Shown here piece after piece: positions 1 to 6,960 of a stretch of DNA of 64,000 nt. The notes under the pieces were generated by a model. That model saw only the letters and a list, made by a program, of their open reading frames with translations, did no database searches and was not told where the DNA came from. Position 1 is the stretch's first letter, and every line of letters starts with the position of its first letter. Both the position numbers and the translations under genes were made by a program. The DNA lies in the NCBI GenBank assembly GCA_018433975.1, contig JAHDQE010000024.1, positions 1 through 64,000 of the forward strand, in the 5' to 3' direction. Source of the DNA: Ornatilinea sp. Its GTDB lineage: Bacteria; Chloroflexota; Anaerolineae; Anaerolineales; Anaerolineaceae.

Positions 1-253
1 ACCGATAAAAAGATTTGGCTTCGTCAATCACTTCGTCCGGGGTTAAATCGGTGTCGGCGGCTGCAACGTGGTAGGCCACGCGCCAAAACATCTCCGGCAC
101 GGTCTCGGCCGGTTTGCCGTCTTCCCCGCGGCGCAGGTAGCGCTTGGTCAGGACTTGCAGGGAGTTATCGGATAATTCGATTTGGGGCAACCCATCCGGG
201 ATGGGAGGCGTTGTTAACGAATGAGCCTGGTTTTCTTGTGTTTTGAGTGTCAT
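1..253 (-). CDS. nrdJ: B12-dependent (class II) ribonucleotide reductase, N-terminal part
   Basis: Only the first 84 codons lie in the window; the gene runs off the left edge. The enzyme reduces ribonucleotides to deoxyribonucleotides with adenosylcobalamin as radical source and needs no oxygen. The fragment begins MTLKTQENQ and after a short polar stretch reads LSDNSLQVLTKRYLRR, then a MFWRVAYHVA stretch, which I recognise as the N-terminus of NrdJ-type reductases. The ATG at 253 is preceded by AAAGGAGC at a good distance. It lies 18 bases downstream of nrdR on the same strand, so the two genes form an operon probably repressed by NrdR. The catalytic cysteines are outside the window. Confidence 0.88.
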   Translation of the reverse strand, partial: MTLKTQENQAHSLTTPPIPDGLPQIELSDNSLQVLTKRYLRRGEDGKPAETVPEMFWRVAYHVAAADTDLTPDEVIDEAKSFYR

Positions 254-271
254 CTTATGGTTGCTCCTTTG

Positions 272-721
272 TTATCCCTCTAAAACTTTATCAATTTCTT
301 TTCGAATGGCCTGAAGATCGTCCAGTTGAAGGTAAACGATGGCGTAGCGTATGTAAGCAATCAGGTCGAGAGCTTTTAACCCGTTGATGACCATATCGCC
401 CACAATTCGTGATGACACTTCTGATCTCCCCATGCTTTGTAACCTGGATTCGATTTCACCGACCAGCCGTTCAATATTGGCGGCAGAGACCGGTCTTTTA
501 GCACATGCAATTTGTATGCCATGTTCCAGTTTTTCACGGTCAAAAGCTTCGCGAGTGCCATCCTGTTTGATAATTAAAGGGGTTGCCAGAATTGGCCGTT
601 CGTAAGTGCTGAATCTGCGTTTGCAGTTAATACATTCTCGTCTGCGTCGAATTCCCCCCTGGCTGTCGTGGGTGGTATCCAGAACGTGGGATCGCTCATT
701 TTGACAGTATGGACAACGCAC
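272..721 (-). CDS. nrdR: Transcriptional repressor NrdR
   Basis: 149-residue NrdR, the usual family length. It senses dATP/ATP through an ATP-cone and represses ribonucleotide reductase genes. Seen in the sequence: a zinc ribbon with Cys3, Cys6, Cys30 and Cys33 (RCPYC and ECINC), the conserved RRRREC stretch, then an ATP-cone from about residue 48 to 138 (VIKQDG-like start, ending in RYAIVYLQLDD). I chose the GTG at 721 because it gives the family N-terminus (V/M)RCPYC and has AGGAGG 7 bases upstream; a longer reading frame from 793 has no such support and would run through the operator. Next gene downstream is nrdJ. A palindrome and promoter upstream suggest autoregulation. Confidence 0.95.
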   Translation of the reverse strand: MRCPYCQNERSHVLDTTHDSQGGIRRRRECINCKRRFSTYERPILATPLIIKQDGTREAFDREKLEHGIQIACAKRPVSAANIERLVGEIESRLQSMGRSEVSSRIVGDMVINGLKALDLIAYIRYAIVYLQLDDLQAIRKEIDKVLEG

Positions 722-767
722 AATGATCCTCCTATAACTGGTGGTACCTCTAATAAAGAAAAGGATG

Positions 768-814
768 CCCCCATATATGGGGGCTACCTGCAAACGGTAC
801 CGTGTATGTGGTGA
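768..814 (-). promoter_or_regulatory. NrdR-box-like operator pair
   Basis: A perfect palindrome CCCCCATATATGGGGG (768-783; 18 bp counting the flanking G/C) has the ATATAT centre of NrdR boxes but C/G arms. A weaker copy ACCGTGTATGTGGTGA (799-814) matches it at 9 of 16 positions, with centres 31 bp apart, about three helical turns. Paired boxes at about this spacing are known for NrdR. Both lie between the promoter and the nrdR start. The link to NrdR is inference from position and core sequence. Confidence 0.6.
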
Positions 815-822
815 CGGTTTTC

Positions 823-851
823 ATTTTAGCATAAGACTTTATCCAGAGCAA
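823..851 (-). promoter_or_regulatory. Promoter of nrdR-nrdJ
   Basis: On the minus strand: -35 TTGCTC (846-851), 17-base spacer, extended -10 TGCTAAAAT with the hexamer at 823-828. Transcription would start near 816, just ahead of the two operator palindromes. Confidence 0.6.
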
Positions 852-972
852 GCGAATTATCAAAACTTTAAGCTTAAAATATTACATGCCAAAAGTTTTC
901 TTAACATATCTAATCTACTTAACAGTTTTAAAAATTGTTTTTCCGGCTGTGGTGATCGGGATGGGGTCGGGG

Positions 973-978
973 TATAAT
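973..978 (+). promoter_or_regulatory. -10 box of a probable leaderless gene
   Basis: TATAAT at 973-978 is followed by 7 bases and then the ATG at 986, so the transcript should begin at or next to the start codon. No Shine-Dalgarno sequence is present. The -35 region (around TGGTGA, 950-955) is poor. Confidence 0.5.
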
Positions 979-985
979 CGTATCT

Positions 986-1906
986 ATGTGGTCCAATAAC
1001 TCATCCAAAAATAAATATTTAAGCCTGCAATTCTTACTGGTTGTCGTTTTTGCAATCGGAATCGCGGGCTGCAGTAATTCGGGAAGGGTGACTCCTTCAC
1101 CTGTTTCGGAAGTGCCGGCTGAGATATCGACTCCGCTGCTTCCTTCACCCACTCCGGAACCTCTTGCGGCGGTGGTAAACGGTGAAAAGCTCCTGCTCAC
1201 GGATTTTGAGGCGGAGCTCCAGCGCTACGTTTTGGCTCAGGGAGAGGAATCTCCCCAGTCGCTGACGGAAGACCAGCAGATGGCGGTCCTCAACGAGATG
1301 ATTGATGAAATCCTGTTGAGTCAGGGGGCCGTTGAGGACGGGTTCGAAATGCAGGACACGGAATTTCAACAGCGCCTGACGGAGCTTGAAGCTTCGGCGG
1401 GGGGAGCGGAACAGCTCAATTCGTGGATTGGACAGCACGGTTATACTCAGGAGACCTTTGAGGCGAGTCTGCGGCTTTCTATCGCGGCCGCATGGGAGCG
1501 GGACAACATCATCGAACAGGTCCCCGAATCCATGGAACAGGTCCATGTCCGCCAAATTCTGGTTACAGACGAAGACCTCGCGAAAGATATTTTGGGAAAT
1601 TTGAAATCTGGCGCGGATTTTGCAACACTAGCTTTAACCTATGATCCATTAACGGGTGGTGATCTGGGGTGGTTCCCAAAGGGGTTCATCCTTCTACCCG
1701 AGGTTGAAGAAGCGGCCTTTGCACTGCAGCCGGGTGAATTCAGCGAGATTGTCCCCACAGCCTATGGGTTCCACATCCTTGAAGTGGTTGAACGGGGGGA
1801 AGAACCTCTTCAGCCGGAAGCGCGAAAAGCATTACAGCGTCAGAGAATTCAGGATTGGCTGAAAGAACGCAGGGAGCAAAGCCAAATCGAAATCGATATC
1901 CTCTGA
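986..1906 (+). CDS. Lipoprotein peptidyl-prolyl cis-trans isomerase (PpiC/PrsA/SurA-like)
   Basis: 306 residues. A lipoprotein signal peptide ends in a lipobox IAGC (Cys29), followed by a short Pro-rich linker. Residues about 55-170 form a SurA-N-like helical region (VVNGEKLLLTDFEAEL is a typical entry). Residues about 185-290 are a parvulin domain: HVRQILV, GADFATLALTYD, GGDLGWFPKG, and the closing GFHILEVVERG. It probably folds exported proteins at the outer face of the membrane, as PrsA does in Gram-positives. Its start lacks an SD and sits 7 bases after a -10 box. The stalked membrane protein 34 bases downstream is probably cotranscribed and may be a client or partner (inference). Confidence 0.85.
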   Translation: MWSNNSSKNKYLSLQFLLVVVFAIGIAGCSNSGRVTPSPVSEVPAEISTPLLPSPTPEPLAAVVNGEKLLLTDFEAELQRYVLAQGEESPQSLTEDQQMAVLNEMIDEILLSQGAVEDGFEMQDTEFQQRLTELEASAGGAEQLNSWIGQHGYTQETFEASLRLSIAAAWERDNIIEQVPESMEQVHVRQILVTDEDLAKDILGNLKSGADFATLALTYDPLTGGDLGWFPKGFILLPEVEEAAFALQPGEFSEIVPTAYGFHILEVVERGEEPLQPEARKALQRQRIQDWLKERREQSQIEIDIL

Positions 1907-1940
1907 CAAAATTGCTATCTGAACGCCATGGAGTTTTTTT

Positions 1941-2696
1941 ATGGATGCAAGAGATCCGAATGTGTTTGATTATGGGATTGAACAACCAACTAACAAAAAA
2001 GATGTCCTCTGGAACATCTTAACGATTTTTGGAATTTTGGGTATAGGGATTCTGGTTGTGGCTTTTGGGTTTATTTTTACCAATCCACAATCCGGCCTGA
2101 ATCCTTTTCCGCCGCCTACTTTGCCGGCGGCCATTGTTTTGCCGTCCGCCACGCCTACGCCGCTGACGCTCCCTCCAACCTGGACTCCGGTAGCATCGGC
2201 AACGCCGGAGCTGGTCATTCTTTCTCCTACTCCTACGCCCAAGCTGCTGCTGGCAACCCCGGAAAATGGTTCGGAGTTAATGGGGTCTGCAACTCCTACC
2301 GAAGCCGTTGGCTCAACTTATCCATTTGTTTTGCAAAGTGAACCCGCGGCAATTGAGGTTTCGGTGCTTCATCCCGACCGGGGCTGTGATTGGATGGGAG
2401 TCGGTGGACAGGTCCTGGGGCTCCAGGGGCAGCCGATCCCAGGGATTACGGTTCAGCTGAGCGGCAGTCTGGATGGCAAGGCGATTAATTTAACCAGTTT
2501 GACCGGGACAGTGCTCCAGTTTGGAGATGCCGGTTATGAGTTCAAAATCTCAGACCTGCCGCAGGAAACCAACGGCGTGTTCTGGCTCCGCCTGGTGGAC
2601 CAGGCCAATCTGCCGCTTTCCGGCCGGATTTATTTTGATACCTTTGAAGATTGCGGCAAGAACCTGGTGGTGGTGAACTTCAAACAGGTCCGGTAG
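1941..2696 (+). CDS. Stalked membrane protein with C-terminal beta-sandwich-like domain, unknown function
   Basis: 251 residues. I do not recognise a named function. Residues 1-22 are charged and presumably cytoplasmic; about 23-48 form one membrane segment; about 55-115 are a Pro/Thr/Ala-rich stalk with PTP repeats. The rest (about 130-251) looks like an all-beta domain with two Cys (CDWMGVGG and FEDCGKN) that could pair, and a stretch GQPIPGITVQLSG resembling carboxypeptidase-regulatory or Ig-like folds. GGAG lies 8 bases before the ATG. It directly follows the foldase lipoprotein gene and ends at a strong terminator. Likely an extracellular, membrane-anchored protein. Confidence 0.7.
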   Translation: MDARDPNVFDYGIEQPTNKKDVLWNILTIFGILGIGILVVAFGFIFTNPQSGLNPFPPPTLPAAIVLPSATPTPLTLPPTWTPVASATPELVILSPTPTPKLLLATPENGSELMGSATPTEAVGSTYPFVLQSEPAAIEVSVLHPDRGCDWMGVGGQVLGLQGQPIPGITVQLSGSLDGKAINLTSLTGTVLQFGDAGYEFKISDLPQETNGVFWLRLVDQANLPLSGRIYFDTFEDCGKNLVVVNFKQVR

Positions 2697-2716
2697 AACG
2701 ATCTTTTTCAAAAGAG

Positions 2717-2758
2717 AATGCCTTGCAAAGATTTGCTTTTGCAAGGCATTTTGCTTTT
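2717..2758. terminator. Bidirectional terminator between convergent genes
   Basis: Perfect 13-bp stem 2717-2729 / 2738-2750 with an 8-base loop, followed on the plus strand by TTGCTTTT. It lies between the convergent ends of the stalked membrane protein and the DUF711 gene. Confidence 0.8.
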
Positions 2759-2774
2759 AAAAAATCGGTAGAGA

Positions 2775-3998
2775 TCAGTAAGTCCACCGCGGGTTCAGCA
2801 TAAAAGTTTCGTCCCCGTTTAAGACGCCCTGGAACGATGCCGCCGGCAGTTCGAGGATTTTCCCATTTTGGAAGTAATCAAAGTCAAACTGGGTGGGTTC
2901 TCCGGCCTGCTTGCCGGGGATGGGCATCAGGCGGGCTGTGAGGGGCTTGGAAAGCCGGACAGACAGGACGGCTACATCGAGCAGAATGGAAGCCAACTGT
3001 TCCGGAGTGGCATCTCCCGGCAGGGGGACGGTATCCAGGCCGGTCCCGCACACGGTGGAGAACAGGAGCAGGTCTTTGACGGTCAGGGTGCCGTTGATGG
3101 AGCGCTGCGCGAGGGTGGCATCTTCCAGCACGGGCAGCATCAGACCGTTGAACCCGGTCCGCTGCCATTCTCCGCGGTCCAGGGCGTCCGCCACGAAGGC
3201 GGCGGCAGCCACCGAGCCGAGATTGCCGATTTGCTGCGGGCCCAGCAGTTCAATGCCGCTGCCCAGCGAACAGCCTTCGGCGGGATAGGGCGCGGGGGAG
3301 AAGTCAAAACCCTTGAACTCGAGGTTGAACTCTTTGGAGAGGGATTGGGCGATCTGCGCCAATTCTGCGGCACTCCGGTTCAGGTTCTGCAAAAGGTTAT
3401 CCCTGGATTGCTGAAGGGTTTGGGCCTGTTGAAACGCGCTGACGACCGCGTCGGCACATTCGATGGCCAGCGCGAAGGCGGGCGATTCTCCCTGGTGATA
3501 GGCCGCCGGGAAAAATGGCACGAAGGCCGGGACATTCCCCAGAGCGGTGAAGCGCAGATTCGCGAAGCCATCCGGGGTGATCGGAGCTGCGCGGTGGATG
3601 ACTTCGGCGCAGGCACGGACCGCGCGAAGGTTGATCCCCGTTTGCGAATTTGCCATGATCCCGCTGAAAAAAGAGATTTCGGTGGCTTCCAGCATGGCAG
3701 GGATCAGGCCGTAAGAATCCGGAAGCTCGGGAAGGGCAGGCCCCAATGAGAGGAATTCAAAACCATGATCGCAGGCCGAGGCTTCCATTTCTTTAGCAAA
3801 AGCGACGGCCTGTTTGGCGGTCAATTCGTTTAACAGCCGTGGAAAGGGGGCGGTTGCCAGCCGTTTGGTCTGCACGACATATCCGGCAGATTCAAAGAGC
3901 GATGAAGCCTTTTCGGTGAACCGGACAAATTCAGGAAGGATCTGGTTGGCACGGGAATGTTCAGGATGATAAAAACAGGTAATGGATCGAATTCTCAT
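2775..3998 (-). CDS. DUF711 family protein
   Basis: 407 residues. The N-terminus (MRIRSITCFYHPEH, then GYVVQTKRLAT) and the overall layout match what I know of DUF711 proteins, a family of unknown biochemical role with a glycyl-radical-enzyme-like fold prediction. No signal peptide or membrane segment is visible; it should be cytoplasmic. It is the last gene of a three-gene minus-strand operon: its ATG overlaps the stop of the TrmH-type methyltransferase by 4 bases (3995-3998), so the two are translationally coupled. Function cannot be inferred beyond this context. Family assignment is from memory of the sequence pattern. Confidence 0.65.
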   Translation of the reverse strand: MRIRSITCFYHPEHSRANQILPEFVRFTEKASSLFESAGYVVQTKRLATAPFPRLLNELTAKQAVAFAKEMEASACDHGFEFLSLGPALPELPDSYGLIPAMLEATEISFFSGIMANSQTGINLRAVRACAEVIHRAAPITPDGFANLRFTALGNVPAFVPFFPAAYHQGESPAFALAIECADAVVSAFQQAQTLQQSRDNLLQNLNRSAAELAQIAQSLSKEFNLEFKGFDFSPAPYPAEGCSLGSGIELLGPQQIGNLGSVAAAAFVADALDRGEWQRTGFNGLMLPVLEDATLAQRSINGTLTVKDLLLFSTVCGTGLDTVPLPGDATPEQLASILLDVAVLSVRLSKPLTARLMPIPGKQAGEPTQFDFDYFQNGKILELPAASFQGVLNGDETFMLNPRWTY

Positions 3999-4780
3999 AT
4001 GCTCCTCTGGCGTACAACTTCAAATAGTAAGATGCTCGCAGCTATGCCTGCGTTTAAAGATTCAATGTTGGGGTTCATCGGGATGAAAATCTTTCCACTG
4101 GCCGCTTCAACCGCCTGACGGCTGGGCCCATGCGCTTCTCCTCCGATGATGATCCCGACCGGGCCGGTCAGATCCAGATTCCAGTAGGGCGTTCCCCCTT
4201 CGGATTCGGCCACGAACAGGCGCATCCTTTTTGGGGGATTGGCGATGGTACCGGCGGTGATTTCTTCCCAGTTCATGTTGAGGATGGGGATCTGAAAGTG
4301 CGCGCCCATTCCGGAGCGCACGACTTTGGGCGCGAAGGGATCGGTGGTACCCGGTGTGATGATGACGGCCTGCGTGCCCGCGGCTGTGGCAGAGCGCAGG
4401 ATGGTACCCATATTTCCCGGGTCGCGGATGCCGTCGCAGATCAGAATGAAGTCCGGGTTACCGGGCATGGGGAGTTCTTTCAACGGGCATACTCCGAGGA
4501 TGCCCTGCGGGGTCTCCGTATCGGACAGGGATCTCAGCAGGGCTTCGCTGACCTCTTCAGTCTCAACACCGGTTTGCCGGAATTCGGACACCAGGTCCTT
4601 CCCGCGGTTGGATAAACTTTCGCTGAAAAGGATCCATTCGGGCTGCCACTTCGCCGACAGCGATTCTTCGCACAGGCGCACGCCCTCCATCACGAACATG
4701 TGGTGTTTCTTTCGTTCGGATTTTTTGGCTAACAGCCCGCGGACCAACCGGATTTTAGGATTGTTGGATGAAGTAATCAT
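3995..4780 (-). CDS. TrmH/SpoU-family RNA 2'-O-methyltransferase
   Basis: 261 residues. Methylates a ribose 2'-OH in RNA, most likely 23S rRNA, with SAM bound in a trefoil knot. An N-terminal substrate-binding domain (about 1-95, starting ITSSNNPKIRLVRGLL) is followed by the SpoU domain: motif 1 DGIRDPGNMGTILRSA (about 122-137), motif 2 around VGIIIGGEAHG, and motif 3 SLNAGIAASILLFEVVRQR near the C-terminus. The start at 4780 lies 4 bases after the macro-domain gene stop, and the end overlaps DUF711. The exact target nucleotide cannot be read from sequence. Confidence 0.88.
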   Translation of the reverse strand: MITSSNNPKIRLVRGLLAKKSERKKHHMFVMEGVRLCEESLSAKWQPEWILFSESLSNRGKDLVSEFRQTGVETEEVSEALLRSLSDTETPQGILGVCPLKELPMPGNPDFILICDGIRDPGNMGTILRSATAAGTQAVIITPGTTDPFAPKVVRSGMGAHFQIPILNMNWEEITAGTIANPPKRMRLFVAESEGGTPYWNLDLTGPVGIIIGGEAHGPSRQAVEAASGKIFIPMNPNIESLNAGIAASILLFEVVRQRSI

Positions 4781-4784
4781 GGGG

Positions 4785-5354
4785 TTATAAGCAGGACTGC
4801 CAGGCGTGAAAGGCGTCGATGAATGCGTTAAGCGTGGGCTGGTCGAAAAGGGTAATGCGGATCAATTGGAGGGCGGTGGAAGGATTATCCTTTAAATAAC
4901 CGGCGATGGTCTTGAAGAACAACCCTGCGGCTCTTTCCTTAGGAAACCCAAAGATCCCGGTTGAAATGGCCGGGAAGGCGATGGAGTGCAGGTTGAGGGT
5001 TTCAGCCAGTTTGAGGCTGCCCGAGATTGCGTCGGCAAGTTTTTGATCTTCGTTTCCTTCACCCCAAACAGGCCCGACCGCGTGGATCACATACCGGCAG
5101 GGAAGCTTTCCGCTCCCGGTGTAAGCGGGGTGATCGTGCTGCACGGGACCGTTCTTTTTGATCCACTGATCGCTTTCTTCCTGGATCACCCGGCCGCCGG
5201 CCCGAACGATGGCAGCGGCCACACCGCCGCCATGCCGGAGGTGTGCGTTGGCAGCGTTGACGATTGCATCCAGCGGTTCCTGTGTCAGGTCGCCGCGGGT
5301 GATTTCGAGCAGACAGGGGTTCGGGAATGAGTGCGATTCGAGCAGAGTTGACAT
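4785..5354 (-). CDS. Macro domain protein (ADP-ribose binding/hydrolase)
   Basis: 189 residues, a stand-alone macro domain. Family members bind ADP-ribose, deacetylate O-acetyl-ADP-ribose or remove ADP-ribose from proteins or nucleic acids. Visible: ITRGDLTQEPLDAIVNAAN (adenine and catalytic loop with NAAN), HGGGVAAAI (diphosphate loop), and ISTGIFGFP (second substrate loop). These are the hallmarks of the MacroD/YmdB-like group. I used the ATG at 5354, which has AGGAAAA upstream, instead of a TTG ten codons earlier. First gene of the operon with TrmH and DUF711. The pairing of an ADP-ribose enzyme with an RNA methyltransferase may mean an RNA-linked role (inference). Confidence 0.9.
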   Translation of the reverse strand: MSTLLESHSFPNPCLLEITRGDLTQEPLDAIVNAANAHLRHGGGVAAAIVRAGGRVIQEESDQWIKKNGPVQHDHPAYTGSGKLPCRYVIHAVGPVWGEGNEDQKLADAISGSLKLAETLNLHSIAFPAISTGIFGFPKERAAGLFFKTIAGYLKDNPSTALQLIRITLFDQPTLNAFIDAFHAWQSCL

Positions 5355-5411
5355 GCGTTTTTCCTGGCCTAATTCTAACACCAACTTATTCCCTGAGACC
5401 GTAACCTGATT

Positions 5412-5444
5412 AAATAAAAAACGGAATGACGGCTGTCATTCCGT
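5412..5444 (-). terminator. Terminator of the infC-rpmI-rplT operon
   Basis: Perfect 10-bp stem ACGGAATGAC / GTCATTCCGT with a 4-base loop (5421-5444), followed on the minus strand by TTTTTATTT. It lies directly after rplT. Confidence 0.9.
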
Positions 5445-5465
5445 TGGGAATTCCACTTCGGTCGA

Positions 5466-5816
5466 TCAGGCCGATTTTGCTTTTTCAACAATCGCAGAAA
5501 AAGCTTTTGGGTCACGGACGGCTAAGTCGGCCAGCATTTTGCGGTTAAGCTGGATGTTGGCCTGTTTCAATCCGTGGATCAACCGGCTGTAGGTTAACCC
5601 GTTCAGCCTTGCGGCTGCGTTGATGCGGGTAATCCACAGTTTGCGCAGATCGCGTCTTCGGACGCGACGATCACGGTAAGCATACCAAAGGCTTTTGAGC
5701 AGGGCCTCATTGGCGCGGCGGAAAAGTTTGCTCCGGGTGCCGTATTGGCCTTTTGTTAATTTCAGTACTTTTTGATGGCGTTTGTACCCGTGAGGGCCAC
5801 CTTTTACTCTTGCCAT
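5466..5816 (-). CDS. rplT: 50S ribosomal protein L20
   Basis: 116 residues, normal length. Begins MARVKGG and carries the L20 signature stretch around [19 protein letters not shown] (about 60-80). It binds 23S rRNA early in large-subunit assembly. GAGGAG precedes the ATG. Last gene of the infC-rpmI-rplT cluster, 90 bases after rpmI, followed by a strong terminator. In other bacteria L20 represses this operon through its leader; no obvious L20-binding mimic was identified here, although an infC leader hairpin is present. Confidence 0.97.
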   Translation of the reverse strand: MARVKGGPHGYKRHQKVLKLTKGQYGTRSKLFRRANEALLKSLWYAYRDRRVRRRDLRKLWITRINAAARLNGLTYSRLIHGLKQANIQLNRKMLADLAVRDPKAFSAIVEKAKSA

Positions 5817-5906
5817 TTAAAACTCCTCTGCGAACCCCCAGGCGCCGGTGAGTATCACCCGTTGCGAACACCTGACAGACGCACTAAAAATGAATATGGA
5901 CCGAGT

Positions 5907-6143
5907 TTATTTCTTCTCGTTCATATACGGTGCCAACCGCTTGATGCGTTTGACAATTTTGCTCCCTTCAACAGGGACCATTTCGGTAAACAAAGCTTTT
6001 GTACGCTTTGAGGTGCGGCGTCGAAGGTGGCTTTTACCGCCTTTGGTGCGCACCAGTGTACCCGACCCAGTCAAGCGAAACCGCTTGGAGGTTGCTTTGT
6101 GGGTCTTCATTTTGAACTTTCCTTTTTTTTGCTTACGTGGCAC
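5907..6143 (-). CDS. rpmI: 50S ribosomal protein L35
   Basis: 78 residues. The core KMKTHKATSKRFRLTGSGTLVR is L35. The usual protein begins MPKMKTHK; here an 11-residue basic insertion (MPRKQKKGKFK) precedes MKTHK. The GTG at 6143 is preferred because AAAGGAG lies 7 bases upstream and the product begins M-P as in the family. An internal ATG at 6110 also has AGGAAAG upstream and would give the canonical length, so the true start is not certain. It lies between infC and rplT. Confidence 0.93.
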   Translation of the reverse strand: MPRKQKKGKFKMKTHKATSKRFRLTGSGTLVRTKGGKSHLRRRTSKRTKALFTEMVPVEGSKIVKRIKRLAPYMNEKK

Positions 6144-6228
6144 AGCGAAACTCCTTTACAATAAAATTACTGACTTCTCTGCCATGTTGCAGTTAGCAGC
6201 GCTATTTTTGCTATTCGACAGGAGATGC

Positions 6229-6786
6229 CTAATTGGCCTGATTTTCGGGTTTGGAAGAGCCCTTTTTCTTGACTTCTTTAAGGGGTGCGATCAACATGGT
6301 CATCACACGTCCTTCCATATTCGGTTTTTGTTCCACAACCCCAACCTCAGCGAGCTCTTCAGCTACCTCTTTGAGATCATTTAATGCTAATTCCGGGTAA
6401 GTGATTTCTCTGCCACGGAAACGGACGGTCACTTTGACCTTCATCCCGCTTTCCAACCATCGACGCGCATCCCGCACTTTGAAAGAGCGGTGATGTTCAT
6501 TGGTTTTTGGCCGGAGGCGAATTTCTTTGATTTCAACTTTGACCTGGGCCTTACGAGCTTCCTTTTCTTTCTTGGTCCGCTCGTACAAGAATTTTCCCAC
6601 ATCCATCACACGGCATACCGGAGGGTTTGCGTTTGGTGCGACTTCGACGAGATCTAATTCTGCTTCCTGGGCGATTTTTAAAGCTTCCTGTATGTCTACA
6701 ACGCCAATGTTTTCGCCCTCAGGGCCTATTAAACGAACTTGGGGAGCCCGTATCATTCTATTTACCCGGTAGTTTGAGGTACTGAT
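6229..6786 (-). CDS. infC: Translation initiation factor IF-3, probable AUC start
   Basis: 185 residues from an ATC codon at 6786. The protein reads NYRVNRMIRAPQVRLIG at its N-terminus and continues with the linker and C-terminal domain typical of IF-3. It binds the 30S subunit and checks start-codon pairing. No ATG lies at the expected start. An ATC sits 7 bases after AAAGGAG, while the upstream TTG (6819) has no SD and adds an unusual basic segment; the first in-frame ATG (residue 10 here) would cut into the conserved region. IF-3 genes in E. coli use AUU for autoregulation, so a rare start fits. Has its own promoter after thrS. Confidence 0.93.
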   Translation of the reverse strand: MSTSNYRVNRMIRAPQVRLIGPEGENIGVVDIQEALKIAQEAELDLVEVAPNANPPVCRVMDVGKFLYERTKKEKEARKAQVKVEIKEIRLRPKTNEHHRSFKVRDARRWLESGMKVKVTVRFRGREITYPELALNDLKEVAEELAEVGVVEQKPNMEGRVMTMLIAPLKEVKKKGSSKPENQAN

Positions 6787-6828
6787 AGTTATTCTCCTTT
6801 TCCTAGCATCCTTAACCAATTAGAAATT

Positions 6829-6848
6829 AGACCGTTGTTAAACGGTCT
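6829..6848 (-). promoter_or_regulatory. Leader hairpin before infC
   Basis: An 8-bp perfect stem (AGACCGTT / AACGGTCT) with a 4-base loop lies in the transcript between the infC promoter and the infC SD. It is not followed by a T tract, so it is not a plain terminator. It could take part in IF-3 or L20 autoregulation; that is inference. Confidence 0.45.
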
Positions 6849-6860
6849 TACAGCGATGCA

Positions 6861-6890
6861 AATATACCATATTTTGACTAAAATCGTCAA
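6861..6890 (-). promoter_or_regulatory. Promoter of infC-rpmI-rplT
   Basis: On the minus strand: -35 TTGACG (6885-6890), 18-base spacer, -10 TATATT (6861-6866). It lies between the thrS stop and infC, giving the ribosomal genes a promoter separate from the T-box-controlled thrS transcript. Confidence 0.7.
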
Positions 6891-6906
6891 CCTTAACAAT
6901 GTTTCG

Positions 6907-6943
6907 CCCTGCAAGGCAGGCTACAGACACTGACCTTGCAGGG
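6907..6943 (-). terminator. Hairpin after thrS, weak terminator candidate
   Basis: 10-bp perfect stem CCCTGCAAGG / CCTTGCAGGG with a 17-base loop, directly after thrS. There is no U tract on either side, so it may only reduce read-through or protect the thrS 3' end. Confidence 0.35.
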
Positions 6944-6960
6944 GATTGTTGCGTGTGTTT

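Noticed and set aside
2868..3749. A 293-codon plus-strand frame opposite the DUF711 gene
   Set aside because: Gly/Gln/Arg-rich, low-complexity translation typical of an antisense shadow; the opposite strand has a recognisable family and a tight operon.
3995..3998. Possible frameshift between TrmH and DUF711
   Set aside because: The 4-base ATGA overlap joins two complete proteins of different families, each with its own start and stop.
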